Shown here: piece by piece, positions 46,501 through 54,200 of the stretch
Numbering within the stretch: the first letter of the stretch is position 1
How the letters are laid out: every line of letters starts with the position of its first letter
DNA from: Flavobacterium humidisoli
GTDB taxonomy: Bacteria > Bacteroidota > Bacteroidia > Flavobacteriales > Flavobacteriaceae
Assembly (NCBI RefSeq): GCF_023272795.1
Contig: NZ_CP096829.1
Span: 868,001-932,000, forward strand
Length of the DNA: 64,000 bases
Direction of reading: 5' to 3'
The notes under the pieces: generated by a model
Seen by the model: only the letters and a program-made list of their open reading frames with translations
What the model was told of the DNA's origin: nothing
Databases searched by the model: none
Made by a program: the position numbers and the translations under genes

Positions 46501-46815
46501 TAAAGCATATGCACCTCCTCCTCCTCCAGGAGCACCTCTTCCCCATCCGCCACCACCCTGAGCTGCACCTCCAGCTCCTCCTGCACCCCAAGCTTCAACA
46601 GTAACTTCGTCCATACCCGCAGGAAGAGGGAAAGAAGGATTACTAGTTGGAACTGAATGCACTAAAGTTTGTGCTTTTGATGTGGTATAGAAAATTGATA
46701 AAACTAAAACTAGAAGAATTCTCAATCTCCTACTTGATTTTAATGGTTTCTCAATATAAGTTACTAAAGATAAAAGGCTGAAGAAGCTCAGCATAGTAAG
46801 TAAATCTTTTCTCAT
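40513..46815 (-). CDS. Giant T9SS-exported surface protein with glycine-rich head and eleven Ig-like repeats
   Basis: 2100 residues. The N-terminus is an extended signal peptide (RRLRILLVLVLSIFYTTSKAQ at about 30-50). A glycine-rich beta domain follows (about 50-275, with GAGGAGGAAQGGGGWG). After a linker domain come eleven tandem Ig-like units of about 98 residues (about 377-1460); the first nine are nearly identical (YSITWN, TNTFAAVTNA, IPANTAAGTYTGTLTV, NFTVTVNPL) and two are diverged. An SprB-like unit then leads to a module beginning RRFDLTYWSSPV near 1648, shared with three other proteins here. The C-terminus (QVLLVKITLDNGNTVTRKIVFR) matches the type C T9SS signal of flavobacterial ChiA-like proteins. 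Probable adhesin or surface filament; no catalytic motif. The repeat array may recombine. Confidence 0.9.
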   Translation of the reverse strand: MRKDLLTMLSFFSLLSLVTYIEKPLKSSRRLRILLVLVLSIFYTTSKAQTLVHSVPTSNPSFPLPAGMDEVTVEAWGAGGAGGAAQGGGGWGRGAPGGGGGAYALGKITGITASTLNVIVGLPGAGGTGNGSSGGASYINGFTGVFYAPGGAGGTANLPTTGDTPPSATPATTGTKGSITMTNGGASGVGYNSLLNLALSSGNGGDAANLGPQKGGAGGLGYASLLGANGAGKPGQEYGGGGSGAASSLNLLTPSTLYNGGSGARGQVNITYTCKTYSLTGISAPNVCTGTTTQVQLTGSAASLPTGTYTVTYNTSRPNAVGQTETMVVGTPGFGSFTARGLTTSGNSTITVTSLTSVDCTSSISVNNVVNIVVSAQPTITLSSTAAVCASASLQNVTLPYSAVTNAPTNYSITWNASPANSFVPVTNAVLPANSISIAIPAGTAGGTYTGSLTVGNAAGCVSAAPTNFTITVNPLPTITLGAATAVCTSTSAQSTTLPYSAVTNAPTTYSITWNSSPTNTFAAVTNAVLPASPINIPIPANTAAGTYTGTLTVRNAAGCVSSANNFTVTVNPLPTITLGATTTVCTSASAQSTTLPYSAVTNTPTTYSITWNSSPTNTFGAVTNAALPASPINIPIPANTAAGTYTGILTVSNANGCVSSANNFTVTVNPLPTITLGATTTVCTSASAQSTTLPYSAVTNAPTTYSITWNSSPTNTFAAVTNAALPASPINIPIPANTAAGTYTGTLTVRNASGCVSAVPTNFTITVNPLPTITLGATTAVCTSTSAQSTTLPYSAVTNAPTTYGITWNASPTNTFAAVTNAALPANPISVPIPANTAAGTYTGTLTVSNANGCVSSANNFTVTVNPLPTITLGATTAVCTSTSAQSTTLPYSAVTNAPTTYSITWNASPTNTFAAVTNAALPANSISIAVPAGTAGGTYTGSLTVRNAAGCVSAVPTNFTITVNPLPTITLGATTAVCTSASAQSTTLPYSAVTNAPTTYSITWNASPTNTFAAVTNAALPANPINIPIPANTAAGTYTGTLTVSNANGCVSSANNFTITVNPLPTITLGATTAVCTSTSAQSTTLPYSAVTNAPTNYSITWNASPTNTFAAVTNAALAASPISIPIPANTTAGTYTGTLKVSNANGCVSSANNFTVTVNPLPTITLGATTAVCTSASAQSTTLPYSAVANAPTTYSITWNASPTNTFAAVTNAALPASPINIPIPANTAAGTYTGTLTVANAAGCISTGNNFTITVNSVPTITTSGNLTPICQNALEQTASLPYSTVTGSPVSYSIDWVLLNDQLPTAFSFDSGGGNINNITVPANTAAGNYSGVMTIFTSNGCLATQAVSLTINAVPTINTAGVFTPVCQSSSAQTTVLSYNSTTGSPVSYEIDWIALTDQGATPFPFSSGSGDIINVNVPANTIAGTYNGIMTITTSNGCPSTQNVSLTVNPIAVAPTASVTQQPSCINNTGVITVTSPASGTGYTYSVDGVDFSNTSGIFTGLSSGGYNVQVRNSTSACESEVTPITINAFVTKVWNGNASDNWGDPANWTPAGVPIASDCIDIPDVGVDPIISGTDASFFASRLTIENNGSLIVEETNSITVTNEVSVLGNGVLIFENNSSLVQIADVSNTGNITYIRKTPVRRFDLTYWSSPVADITMNEFSPETLFDKYFYWTSDFKWATNLYGTMSMEPGRGYSIRGPQSFDTGSPSVFSGEFIGVPNNGTIQGPVAGAEKFCFFGNPYPSAIYADQFIHDNAANFYGTLFFWTHNTSPRITVPGGNTYTYTNDDYAIYNLSGDTTVGNLTGIGAPSPGNQEPLKGYIAAGQGFFAKARTGQRGVFTNSMRVPSSNSQFYKAAKTEVVEKHRVWLNFTNTEGAFKQLLVGYITGATNLFDFNYDAVTMNANPYVDFYSINDNKKLVIQGRAVPFVVTDTIPLGYKSTIKEGAFTIAIDHTDGDLADKDIYLQDKVTNTVHNLKSGGYTFISAPGTFLDRFVLRYTNPNDGKSLGNEDFENQDKRVFVSVKDKNIRLQSMPEQENLDEVAIYDVGGKLLYRKKQIENKEWLIPNFQSGPQVLLVKITLDNGNTVTRKIVFR
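42440..45690 (-). repeat. Tandem array of eleven 294/297-bp coding repeats
   Basis: The units encode the Ig-like domains of the giant protein. Spacings between equivalent points (for example 44444, 44741, 45035 and 45329) are 294 or 297 bp. The nine units nearest the N-terminus are nearly identical at DNA level, with mosaic variation: variants such as CTSTSAQ/CTSASAQ and SPINIP/NPISVP are shuffled between units, as expected from unequal exchange or gene conversion. Two C-terminal units are old and diverged. The assembly across the array should be treated with care. Confidence 0.9.
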
Positions 46816-47268
46816 CTTGTGGCATTTTAGTAATTGAAAAATAAATTCAAACTCAAAACAAGATTAATTGCAAAATGAAAAAGACAATGCTTTAAAGCCA
46901 TACCAACAAGACTGAGTCTTTATATAGAATTAATAAAGCACTTTCAATTTTACAATCAATTTAAGGCAGATAAAACACCGTTTTCAAAACTGTGCTTTTT
47001 GAAAAAAAAAAATCAAATCATTGGCTTATAGAAAAGTATTTTATCGATTAAAAAAGCATTTCATCGACAAAAACCAACTACAAGGTACGATTTTATTTAC
47101 TTACAAATTCCTAATGTAGTATTAAACCCATAATTTTAACACTAAAAACTCAGAAAACATAAAAAATAAGAAAAAACTGTTAATTCAAAAACCAAACCAT
47201 CACAACTAATTGATTTTTAATAAATTAAATAAAGAAAAAACAAATTAGATAAGGTTTCTGATCCGTCT
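46816..47268. other. 453-bp gap between two giant genes
   Basis: No ORF of note. It contains the direct repeat TATCGA (47042-47047) and CATCGA (47062-47067) at 20-bp spacing, which recurs upstream of the giant gene at 56978. It also has a nested hairpin 73-125 bp upstream of the giant gene start: outer arms TGCTTTA (46888-46894) and TAAAGCA (46934-46940), and inner palindrome AAGACTGAGTCTT (46908-46920). There is an 11-base A-run near 47000. It probably holds the promoter and a structured leader for the minus-strand gene. Confidence 0.5.
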
Positions 47269-50200
47269 TTAAAAAATGACTTTTTTTGAAGCTGATTTTC
47301 CATTTTCGAAAATGACTTTTACTAATAAAACCTGATGAGAAGAGAGCAAGTTTTCGATGGAGACTTTTTGGGTTTCAAGCTGATCTTTTTTATACAGTAG
47401 ATTTCCTAAAACATCAAATATTACTACCTCTTTTATTGTTTCAGTAAAAGATTCAATATGTATATTGTGATTTTTAACAGATACTAAAATATCCTTCGAG
47501 ATGTCATCAGAAATATTATTTCGTAAAGTTTTATTACTGTAAATTATAGAAAAACGATCATTAAAGGTTCCTACTTCAGAATCAAATTGATAAGAACCTT
47601 CAGAAATATTATGTATTTTATTTAATTTTTTGTCGACTAAAAAAATAGGTTTATCATTAAAAAAATCTTCTTTATGATCTATTTCAATTTTTAAATTATC
47701 ACTCACTGTAGTTTTATAACCTATAGCTATTGAATCGCTTTCTAAAAAAGGCAATTCACGGCCTTGGATTACTAATTTTTTATTTTCTAATACACTGTAA
47801 AAATCCAATGGCATTCCTGAACTTAAATATTCTGCATCATAATTCAGATCTAAAGAATTTGAAGCACCTAATGCATAGCCTAGTAAAATCTGTTTGAATT
47901 CATTTTCGCTGTTTTTTATATTTAGCCAAAACCTATGCTTTTCGATAACAGGTTTTACTTGCGAATTTGGAGCTGGCCGAAAAAAGGAAGTGTTTCTATC
48001 TCGAACTCTCATGCTATTTTTAAATTCTAAATAGCCCGTTAGATTGCTTTTTACAAAAAAGGCCTGCCCCGAAGCAATTGTGCCATTTGGTGCATCATTA
48101 CTAACTCCAGAACTTAAAGCCGAGCTTGTACCAACACCTCCCAATAAATTGTAAACCGCATAATCATCATTCGTATAACGATAAGTATTAGTTCCTGGAA
48201 TTGTTATTCTAGGCGGGGTATTATGTGTCCAGAAGTATAATGCTCCTTTTGTTTTCGGAGCATTTTCTCTTAAGAAATCATCTGCACTTATAGCGCATGG
48301 ATATGGATTGCCAACCAAATAAAATCGATCTGCGGCAATCAACTCAACTTCTATTTTACCATTGTTTGGAATTCCTTTAAAAACACCCTCAAATATTGCT
48401 CGCTCTATAGTAGAAAAACTTTGCGGAGCTCTAATGCTGTAGCCACGACCAGGAATCATAGTCATTGTTCCGTAAAGGTTTGTTTTCCATCCTAGAATTG
48501 GATCGTGCGAGAAATATTTATCAAAAAGTGTTTCGGGTGAAAAATCATGCAATGTCATATCGGATACTGGTGAAGACCAATAGGTAAGGTCAAATCGAAT
48601 TACTGGTTTTGTTTTTCTTTTTAAATGAACAATTCCTGTGTTTACTATGTCATCATCCTCTTGATATAAACTAGCAGAATCTTCTAAAACAAGTATTCCT
48701 TCACCGGTATAAGCAAACTCAATTCCTAATGTGTTTTTTTCAAGTAAGGTAACCGTTTTACCTTGTTCAATATTGCATCCGCAAATATTGGCTGTTGTTA
48801 AGTTTGGAAAACTTTCTTTAAAGTAAACATCTTTTCCCGCAGAAGGATAACCATTGGACCACGAAATTCCGTCCCAAGTTGTTGTATTAACGCAAAGTTT
48901 TAAACGGGCGATTCTATGTTTTGAAATGCCAGAAACAGAATTAAAATTTCCTCCAATCATCAATCTATAATCTTCATCAAATTTCATTGCAAACAGTGTA
49001 TTATTTGATGGTACTGCAAAAGAATTATCATACGATCCTGAAGGCAGTAGACGAATCAATCTAGAAGAAGCAATAGTATTATATGTCCCCGAAAAACTTC
49101 CTCCTACCAAAATTCTGTCATCTGGCTGCACTAAAATAGCACGCACATCTCCTTTACTAAAGCCGGCACCTGATTCGAATGTAGGATCGAGACTTCCATC
49201 ACTATTTAATCGAAGAATGCGTTTTTGTGAAATCTTATTAAAAGTTAAGAAAGAACCTCCAACAAGAATCTTATGATTGGATTGAAGTGCAATTGCATAA
49301 ACATATTTATCAAAACCCTCTTTTATATTAAAGCTAGCATCAATACTTCCATCTTGATTTAGTCTTACCAAACCTGCAAAATCGATATCATTGAAGGTTT
49401 TAAAATGACCTCCAACAAGTATCTTTCCATCTTCTTGTACGACTACGCTTTCTATTATACTATCTGCACCTAAACCAATATTAAAATTCGGATCTTTTGT
49501 TCCGTCTGGAAGAATTCGGACAATTCTATTAGCACTAGCAGCATTGTATTTAGTAAATGATCCTGCCACAATTATTTTTTGATCGGACTGAATTGCCATC
49601 GCATACACTTGTGCATTAAATCCATCGCCAGTGTTAAATGAATTATCAATTTCTCCATTGGCTAATATTCTAACAATACGATTATGAGTAAGATCATTGT
49701 ACTTTATAAAATTTCCTCCCAAAACAATCTTTCCATCACTTTGAAATACAGTAGTTTTAATTAGGTTATTGCTTCCAGAATTTGTGGCATTAAAAGTTGG
49801 ATCGATTACTCCGTTTTCTAATAAGCAAACCATTTTGGGAGCAACCACTCCGTTAAACGTTTTAAAATTCCCGCCAACTATTATCTTTCTGTTTGGAAGA
49901 GGCAGAATACTAAAAACAGAATTGTCAAATCCAATTCCAGAAGCCAAGTATGAAATATCGTGTTCTCCTTCATTGTTAATTTTTGCTAACCTCCCTTGAT
50001 TCTGGCCGTTAAAAACAGCGAAAGAGCCTCCTACAAACCAAGAATCATCTTCATCAAATTCTAAAGCTAGAACTGAGGCTGAAGCAGGTCCTGCGCCGAT
50101 ATCAAAATTAGGTTTTACGCTACCATCAGATTGCAGCAAAATTAATCTTATCACTTCGTTTCTATTGTAAAATCCCGTAAAAGAACCGCCTACCATGATA

Positions 50201-51138
50201 TCCCCATTCTTAGCAATTCTGATTGTCTGAACTCCTTCTTTACTGAAACCCGAACCAGTTATAAAGCTTTCATCTTTAGTTCCGTCTTCATTTAGGCGAA
50301 TAATTCTATTAGCTTCGATATTATCAAAAAGGGTAAAATTACCCCCTAAAACCATTTTCCCATCAGACTGTAGGGCAATGGCATTAACATCATCATTGAA
50401 CCCAACGCCAGTCTTAAAAGTGGAATCAAAAGTACCGTTAGAATTTAAACGAATTATTCTATTGGCAGAAATGCCATTAAATGTGGTAAAATTACCTGTT
50501 AGAATGATTTTCTGGTCTGATAAAACTTTTACTTGTGTAACATTTAACGCAGATCCAGAACCTGTAAGAAACATAGAATCGATTGTTCCGTTTGGCAATA
50601 AACGTACTACTCTGTTTACTGTAGTATTATTATATTTTGTAAAACTGCCCACTATAATTATTTTACCATCTGGCTGTAAAGCAATATCATATACAATCCC
50701 TGTGGTTGCTCCAATTGTGGTATCAAAAGTGTCATCATAAGAACCGTCTTCATTTAAACGGATTAATCTTCCTGCTTTTATTCCGTTATAACTTGTAAAA
50801 TTTCCTCCAACAATAATTTTTCCATCGGCTTGCAAACAAGAGACATAAATTTTACCATTAAAACCTGTTCCAGTATTGAAATTTTCGTCTATAGACCCGT
50901 TTGGATTTAATCGTGTCAGGTACGAAACGGCTGCACCATTCAAACTCAAATAATCGCCACCAACCAGCAAAGTGCCTTCTTTTTGCAGGAGAAGCGTTCG
51001 AACAGTATTATTAAATCCATCTCCGTTTTGCCCATCATCTAAAACGTTAAATGAACTGTCAACTTTGCCCTGCTGCGAGAAAAGAGTTTGGGATGTTATC
51101 AAAATTAGTATTAACGAATAAAATATATTTTTAATCAA
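47269..51138 (-). CDS. T9SS-exported delta-60 repeat beta-propeller protein
   Basis: 1289 residues from a TTG start at 51136-51138; no in-frame ATG precedes the signal peptide MIKNIFYSLILILITSQTLFSQ. Residues about 25-780 are fourteen delta-60 (TIGR02608-type) repeats, each with a strand such as DGKIIVGGNFT and a NRIIRLNSDGTFDSTF-like segment, predicting a beta-propeller. A short linker with CVNTTTWDGISWSNGYPSAG leads to the RFDLTYWSSPV module (from about 846), shared with the three other giant proteins, and a C-terminal T9SS type C-like signal (QVLLVKVIFENGKSASKKVIF). It is probably surface-exposed or released; ligand unknown. It lies between two other genes of the same type on the same strand but with separate gaps. 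Confidence 0.9.
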   Translation of the reverse strand: MIKNIFYSLILILITSQTLFSQQGKVDSSFNVLDDGQNGDGFNNTVRTLLLQKEGTLLVGGDYLSLNGAAVSYLTRLNPNGSIDENFNTGTGFNGKIYVSCLQADGKIIVGGNFTSYNGIKAGRLIRLNEDGSYDDTFDTTIGATTGIVYDIALQPDGKIIIVGSFTKYNNTTVNRVVRLLPNGTIDSMFLTGSGSALNVTQVKVLSDQKIILTGNFTTFNGISANRIIRLNSNGTFDSTFKTGVGFNDDVNAIALQSDGKMVLGGNFTLFDNIEANRIIRLNEDGTKDESFITGSGFSKEGVQTIRIAKNGDIMVGGSFTGFYNRNEVIRLILLQSDGSVKPNFDIGAGPASASVLALEFDEDDSWFVGGSFAVFNGQNQGRLAKINNEGEHDISYLASGIGFDNSVFSILPLPNRKIIVGGNFKTFNGVVAPKMVCLLENGVIDPTFNATNSGSNNLIKTTVFQSDGKIVLGGNFIKYNDLTHNRIVRILANGEIDNSFNTGDGFNAQVYAMAIQSDQKIIVAGSFTKYNAASANRIVRILPDGTKDPNFNIGLGADSIIESVVVQEDGKILVGGHFKTFNDIDFAGLVRLNQDGSIDASFNIKEGFDKYVYAIALQSNHKILVGGSFLTFNKISQKRILRLNSDGSLDPTFESGAGFSKGDVRAILVQPDDRILVGGSFSGTYNTIASSRLIRLLPSGSYDNSFAVPSNNTLFAMKFDEDYRLMIGGNFNSVSGISKHRIARLKLCVNTTTWDGISWSNGYPSAGKDVYFKESFPNLTTANICGCNIEQGKTVTLLEKNTLGIEFAYTGEGILVLEDSASLYQEDDDIVNTGIVHLKRKTKPVIRFDLTYWSSPVSDMTLHDFSPETLFDKYFSHDPILGWKTNLYGTMTMIPGRGYSIRAPQSFSTIERAIFEGVFKGIPNNGKIEVELIAADRFYLVGNPYPCAISADDFLRENAPKTKGALYFWTHNTPPRITIPGTNTYRYTNDDYAVYNLLGGVGTSSALSSGVSNDAPNGTIASGQAFFVKSNLTGYLEFKNSMRVRDRNTSFFRPAPNSQVKPVIEKHRFWLNIKNSENEFKQILLGYALGASNSLDLNYDAEYLSSGMPLDFYSVLENKKLVIQGRELPFLESDSIAIGYKTTVSDNLKIEIDHKEDFFNDKPIFLVDKKLNKIHNISEGSYQFDSEVGTFNDRFSIIYSNKTLRNNISDDISKDILVSVKNHNIHIESFTETIKEVVIFDVLGNLLYKKDQLETQKVSIENLLSSHQVLLVKVIFENGKSASKKVIF

Positions 51139-51237
51139 AATGGTGCAATTAAAGTTTAATATTGTAAGAATTAAACTAAATTATAAAGCCATAATTAAAA
51201 ACACAATACCAAGATTTAGGGATTTTTCCATATAAAA

Positions 51238-51271
51238 AAATGCCCATTCTTTTGTTAAAGAATGGGCATTT
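51238..51271 (-). terminator. Terminator of the 1504-residue protein gene
   Basis: Perfect 15-bp arms AAATGCCCATTCTTT (51238-51252) and complement (51257-51271), four-base loop, then a U-run on the minus strand, 20 bp past the stop. Confidence 0.9.
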
Positions 51272-51290
51272 GAGGAAATATTATTTTTTA

Positions 51291-54200
51291 TTACAAATTA
51301 GAAAAAATCACTTTTTTAGTAACGGTAGAACCATTCTCTAAAGTTACTTTAACTAATAAAACCTGATCACTAGAGTGTAAATTTGCAATCTGCAATTCTG
51401 ATGAATTCACTTTGTTTTTGCTGTAGACTAACTGAGCGCCAACGTTGAAAATAGTAACCTCTTTGATTGTTTCTTTAGAACAAGTAATACTAACTGTTTT
51501 GTTTTTTACAGAAATTAAAACACTGTTTTCGAGATTTTCTAAATCATCTGTACCTAATGTTTTACCTGTATAACGAAGGACAAAACGATCGGTAAAAGTT
51601 CCCACTAATGTACTAAATGTATAATTTTCGTTACGTAAATTGGTTGTCTTTCCTGTGGTTTTATCTTCTAGGTAAATTTCTTGCTTATTAAAGAATCCGT
51701 CACCATGATCTATACCGATAGTAAAATCACCTGCTGCTGTAGTTTTATATCCTAACGGAACTATATCAGTATTATCAAAAGGTAGAGCACGTCCTTGGAT
51801 AGTCAATTTCTTTGTTTCATTTAAGCTATAAAAATCAATAAAAGAGTTCCCTGCGATTGTAGGAGCGTCATAATTAAAATCTACATTATTCGTAGCTCCC
51901 TCGATATAACCAACTAATATTTGTTTAAAAGCACCTTCGGCATTTACCATATTCAACCAAACACGATTTCTCTCAATGCTTTTACTTTTAGCTGTTTTTA
52001 AGAAATTACCATTAGATGATTCGCCTTTACGCATGTCATTATTAAAGTGTATTGAACTGCCTTTTGGTTTAGCAAAAAATCCCTGACCCGCAGCAATATA
52101 TCCTCCAAATGTTTTACCCCCAACACTGGTACTTCCTGAACTACTATGCACTATATAATCATTACTGCTGTAGCGATACGTGTTGTCTCCTGGAGCTTTT
52201 TGTGGAAGCGAAGCATGAATATAGAAATAAAGTGGCCCTAAATCAGGATTAACATCCCACAATTCATCTACGTCAATCGCTGATGGATAAGGGTTCCCGA
52301 AGAGAAACCACTTATCTGCAACCACAGATGTTACCGGTATATCTCCATTATTTGGTACTCCTTTAAATGCCCCTGTAAAAGTACTTGGTGCATCATTATT
52401 AAACTCTTGTGGGCCTCTAATGCTGTAACCATTACCAACTTTCATTTCTGATTCTCCAGACATATCAGTTGCCCATCCTGATGTAGGACTATAAGTAAAA
52501 AACTTATCGGCAAGAGTTGTCGGAGACAGATCTTTCATTTTAAAACCACCCGGTTTTGTTGACTTAATTGGACTCGACCAATACGTCAAATCGAAACGAC
52601 GAACATCGACTTTTCTTTTGTAAACAATATCTCCATCATTTTGAACATTAGTCTTTTGTAATAAACTTGAACCACTTTCAAACACTAATTTATCATTACT
52701 GGTTACTTTGTTCGTAATTGTCAAAGTTACTCCTTCCGGAACAATTACATCTCCAGACGTAACTGCAATAGTTAATGAACATGCCTCTACATTAGGTTTA
52801 GCAATTGTAAAAGGCTGACCAAATGCTAAAGACGAAATTGTAACACTTTTGCTTCCATCAGGCTCACCATTTGTCCATCCTGTCGCACTCCAATCTGTAT
52901 TAGAACTAATATCATTTATAGTAACAGTAGCTGCACTTGAAGTACAACCTATAGCATTATTTGTAACAGTAAAGCTATATGTGTCTGCTACTAAATCTTG
53001 AATAGAGAGAGTAGATGTTGTACCAGTATATGGCTGAGTCGCAGTAGTTACTCCTGTACGAGTAATAGTCCAGTCTGCTGGCAAACCAGCCAAGGTTATA
53101 CTTCCTAAAGTACTACATGAAACATCGTTGTTTTTTGTAATTGTTGGAGCTGGAAGTGGGTTAACAGTAACTGTCAATGTAAAAGGCGCCCCAGTACAAG
53201 CTCCTGTAATTGGTGTAACAGTATAAACTGCTGTTTGGGCTGTTGATGTACTATTTGTTAATGTGCCTGTTATGTCTGCTGCAGCAACAGCATTTGCTGC
53301 TCCCCCCGTTAATCCAGCAGAAAGAAATGGCATTGTCCATGTATACTTTGTATTGGCTGGTATTGTTCCGTTTGTAACATCTGCTGGTGTAACAGAAAAA
53401 GGTACTCCTGTACATGCATTACTTGTCATTATATTAATTATCGCTGATCTTACATCAACCATAACTGGTGTCGAATAAACCGTTGCACCACCACAACTTG
53501 CTGCAACACGATAATATGTTTTTACAGTTTGAGTAGTTGTAAATGTTGATTTAGAATTTGCAGTATCTAAATAATATATATTAACATTGTCAATAACATG
53601 ATAATCATTTACATCTCCTGTACGTGCTGAAAATTTGAATTTCCAATTTGATTTATCAGAAGATATATAGGTTGCTGGCAAGGCAAGATTAGCCACAACA
53701 ACAGAACCTCCTATAGTAAGAGTTAAATATCCTTTGTCATTAACACTCATAACAACATTTCTGAGTGAACTTGTTCTCAAATTAAAAGGTGCATTTATGG
53801 CACTATTAAAAATGCTACTTCCATTATATGTTATTCTAACGCGACTTCCTGCTTGAACTCCTTCATTATCATAAGTATCAAGTTGTAAAACAATTCCCGA
53901 ACCTTCACCACTTTCTCCTCCACCAACATTATCCGCAATGTTTGAAGCATAACTTAAACTAATACCATCAGCACCATTACCTCCATAAATTTTATAATCA
54001 AAAGATGCCGAAAATGTATTAATATTTGAACCAGGTGTTTTTTGAATTACAAAACCTCCAGTATAACCAGTACCTAATGTTGTCAAAAAAAGCTCACCAC
54101 CAGATATAGAAGTATTATTTCCGTAAAGACTGATCTCTCCGACGTTAGTATTCGCAGATTGATTTGTTGCAAAAGCACTGCTAAAAAAAGCTTTTGGAGT

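Noticed and set aside
46346-46591. Minus-strand 81-codon ORF rich in Arg and Trp
   Set aside because: It is another frame of the glycine-rich coding segment of the giant gene.
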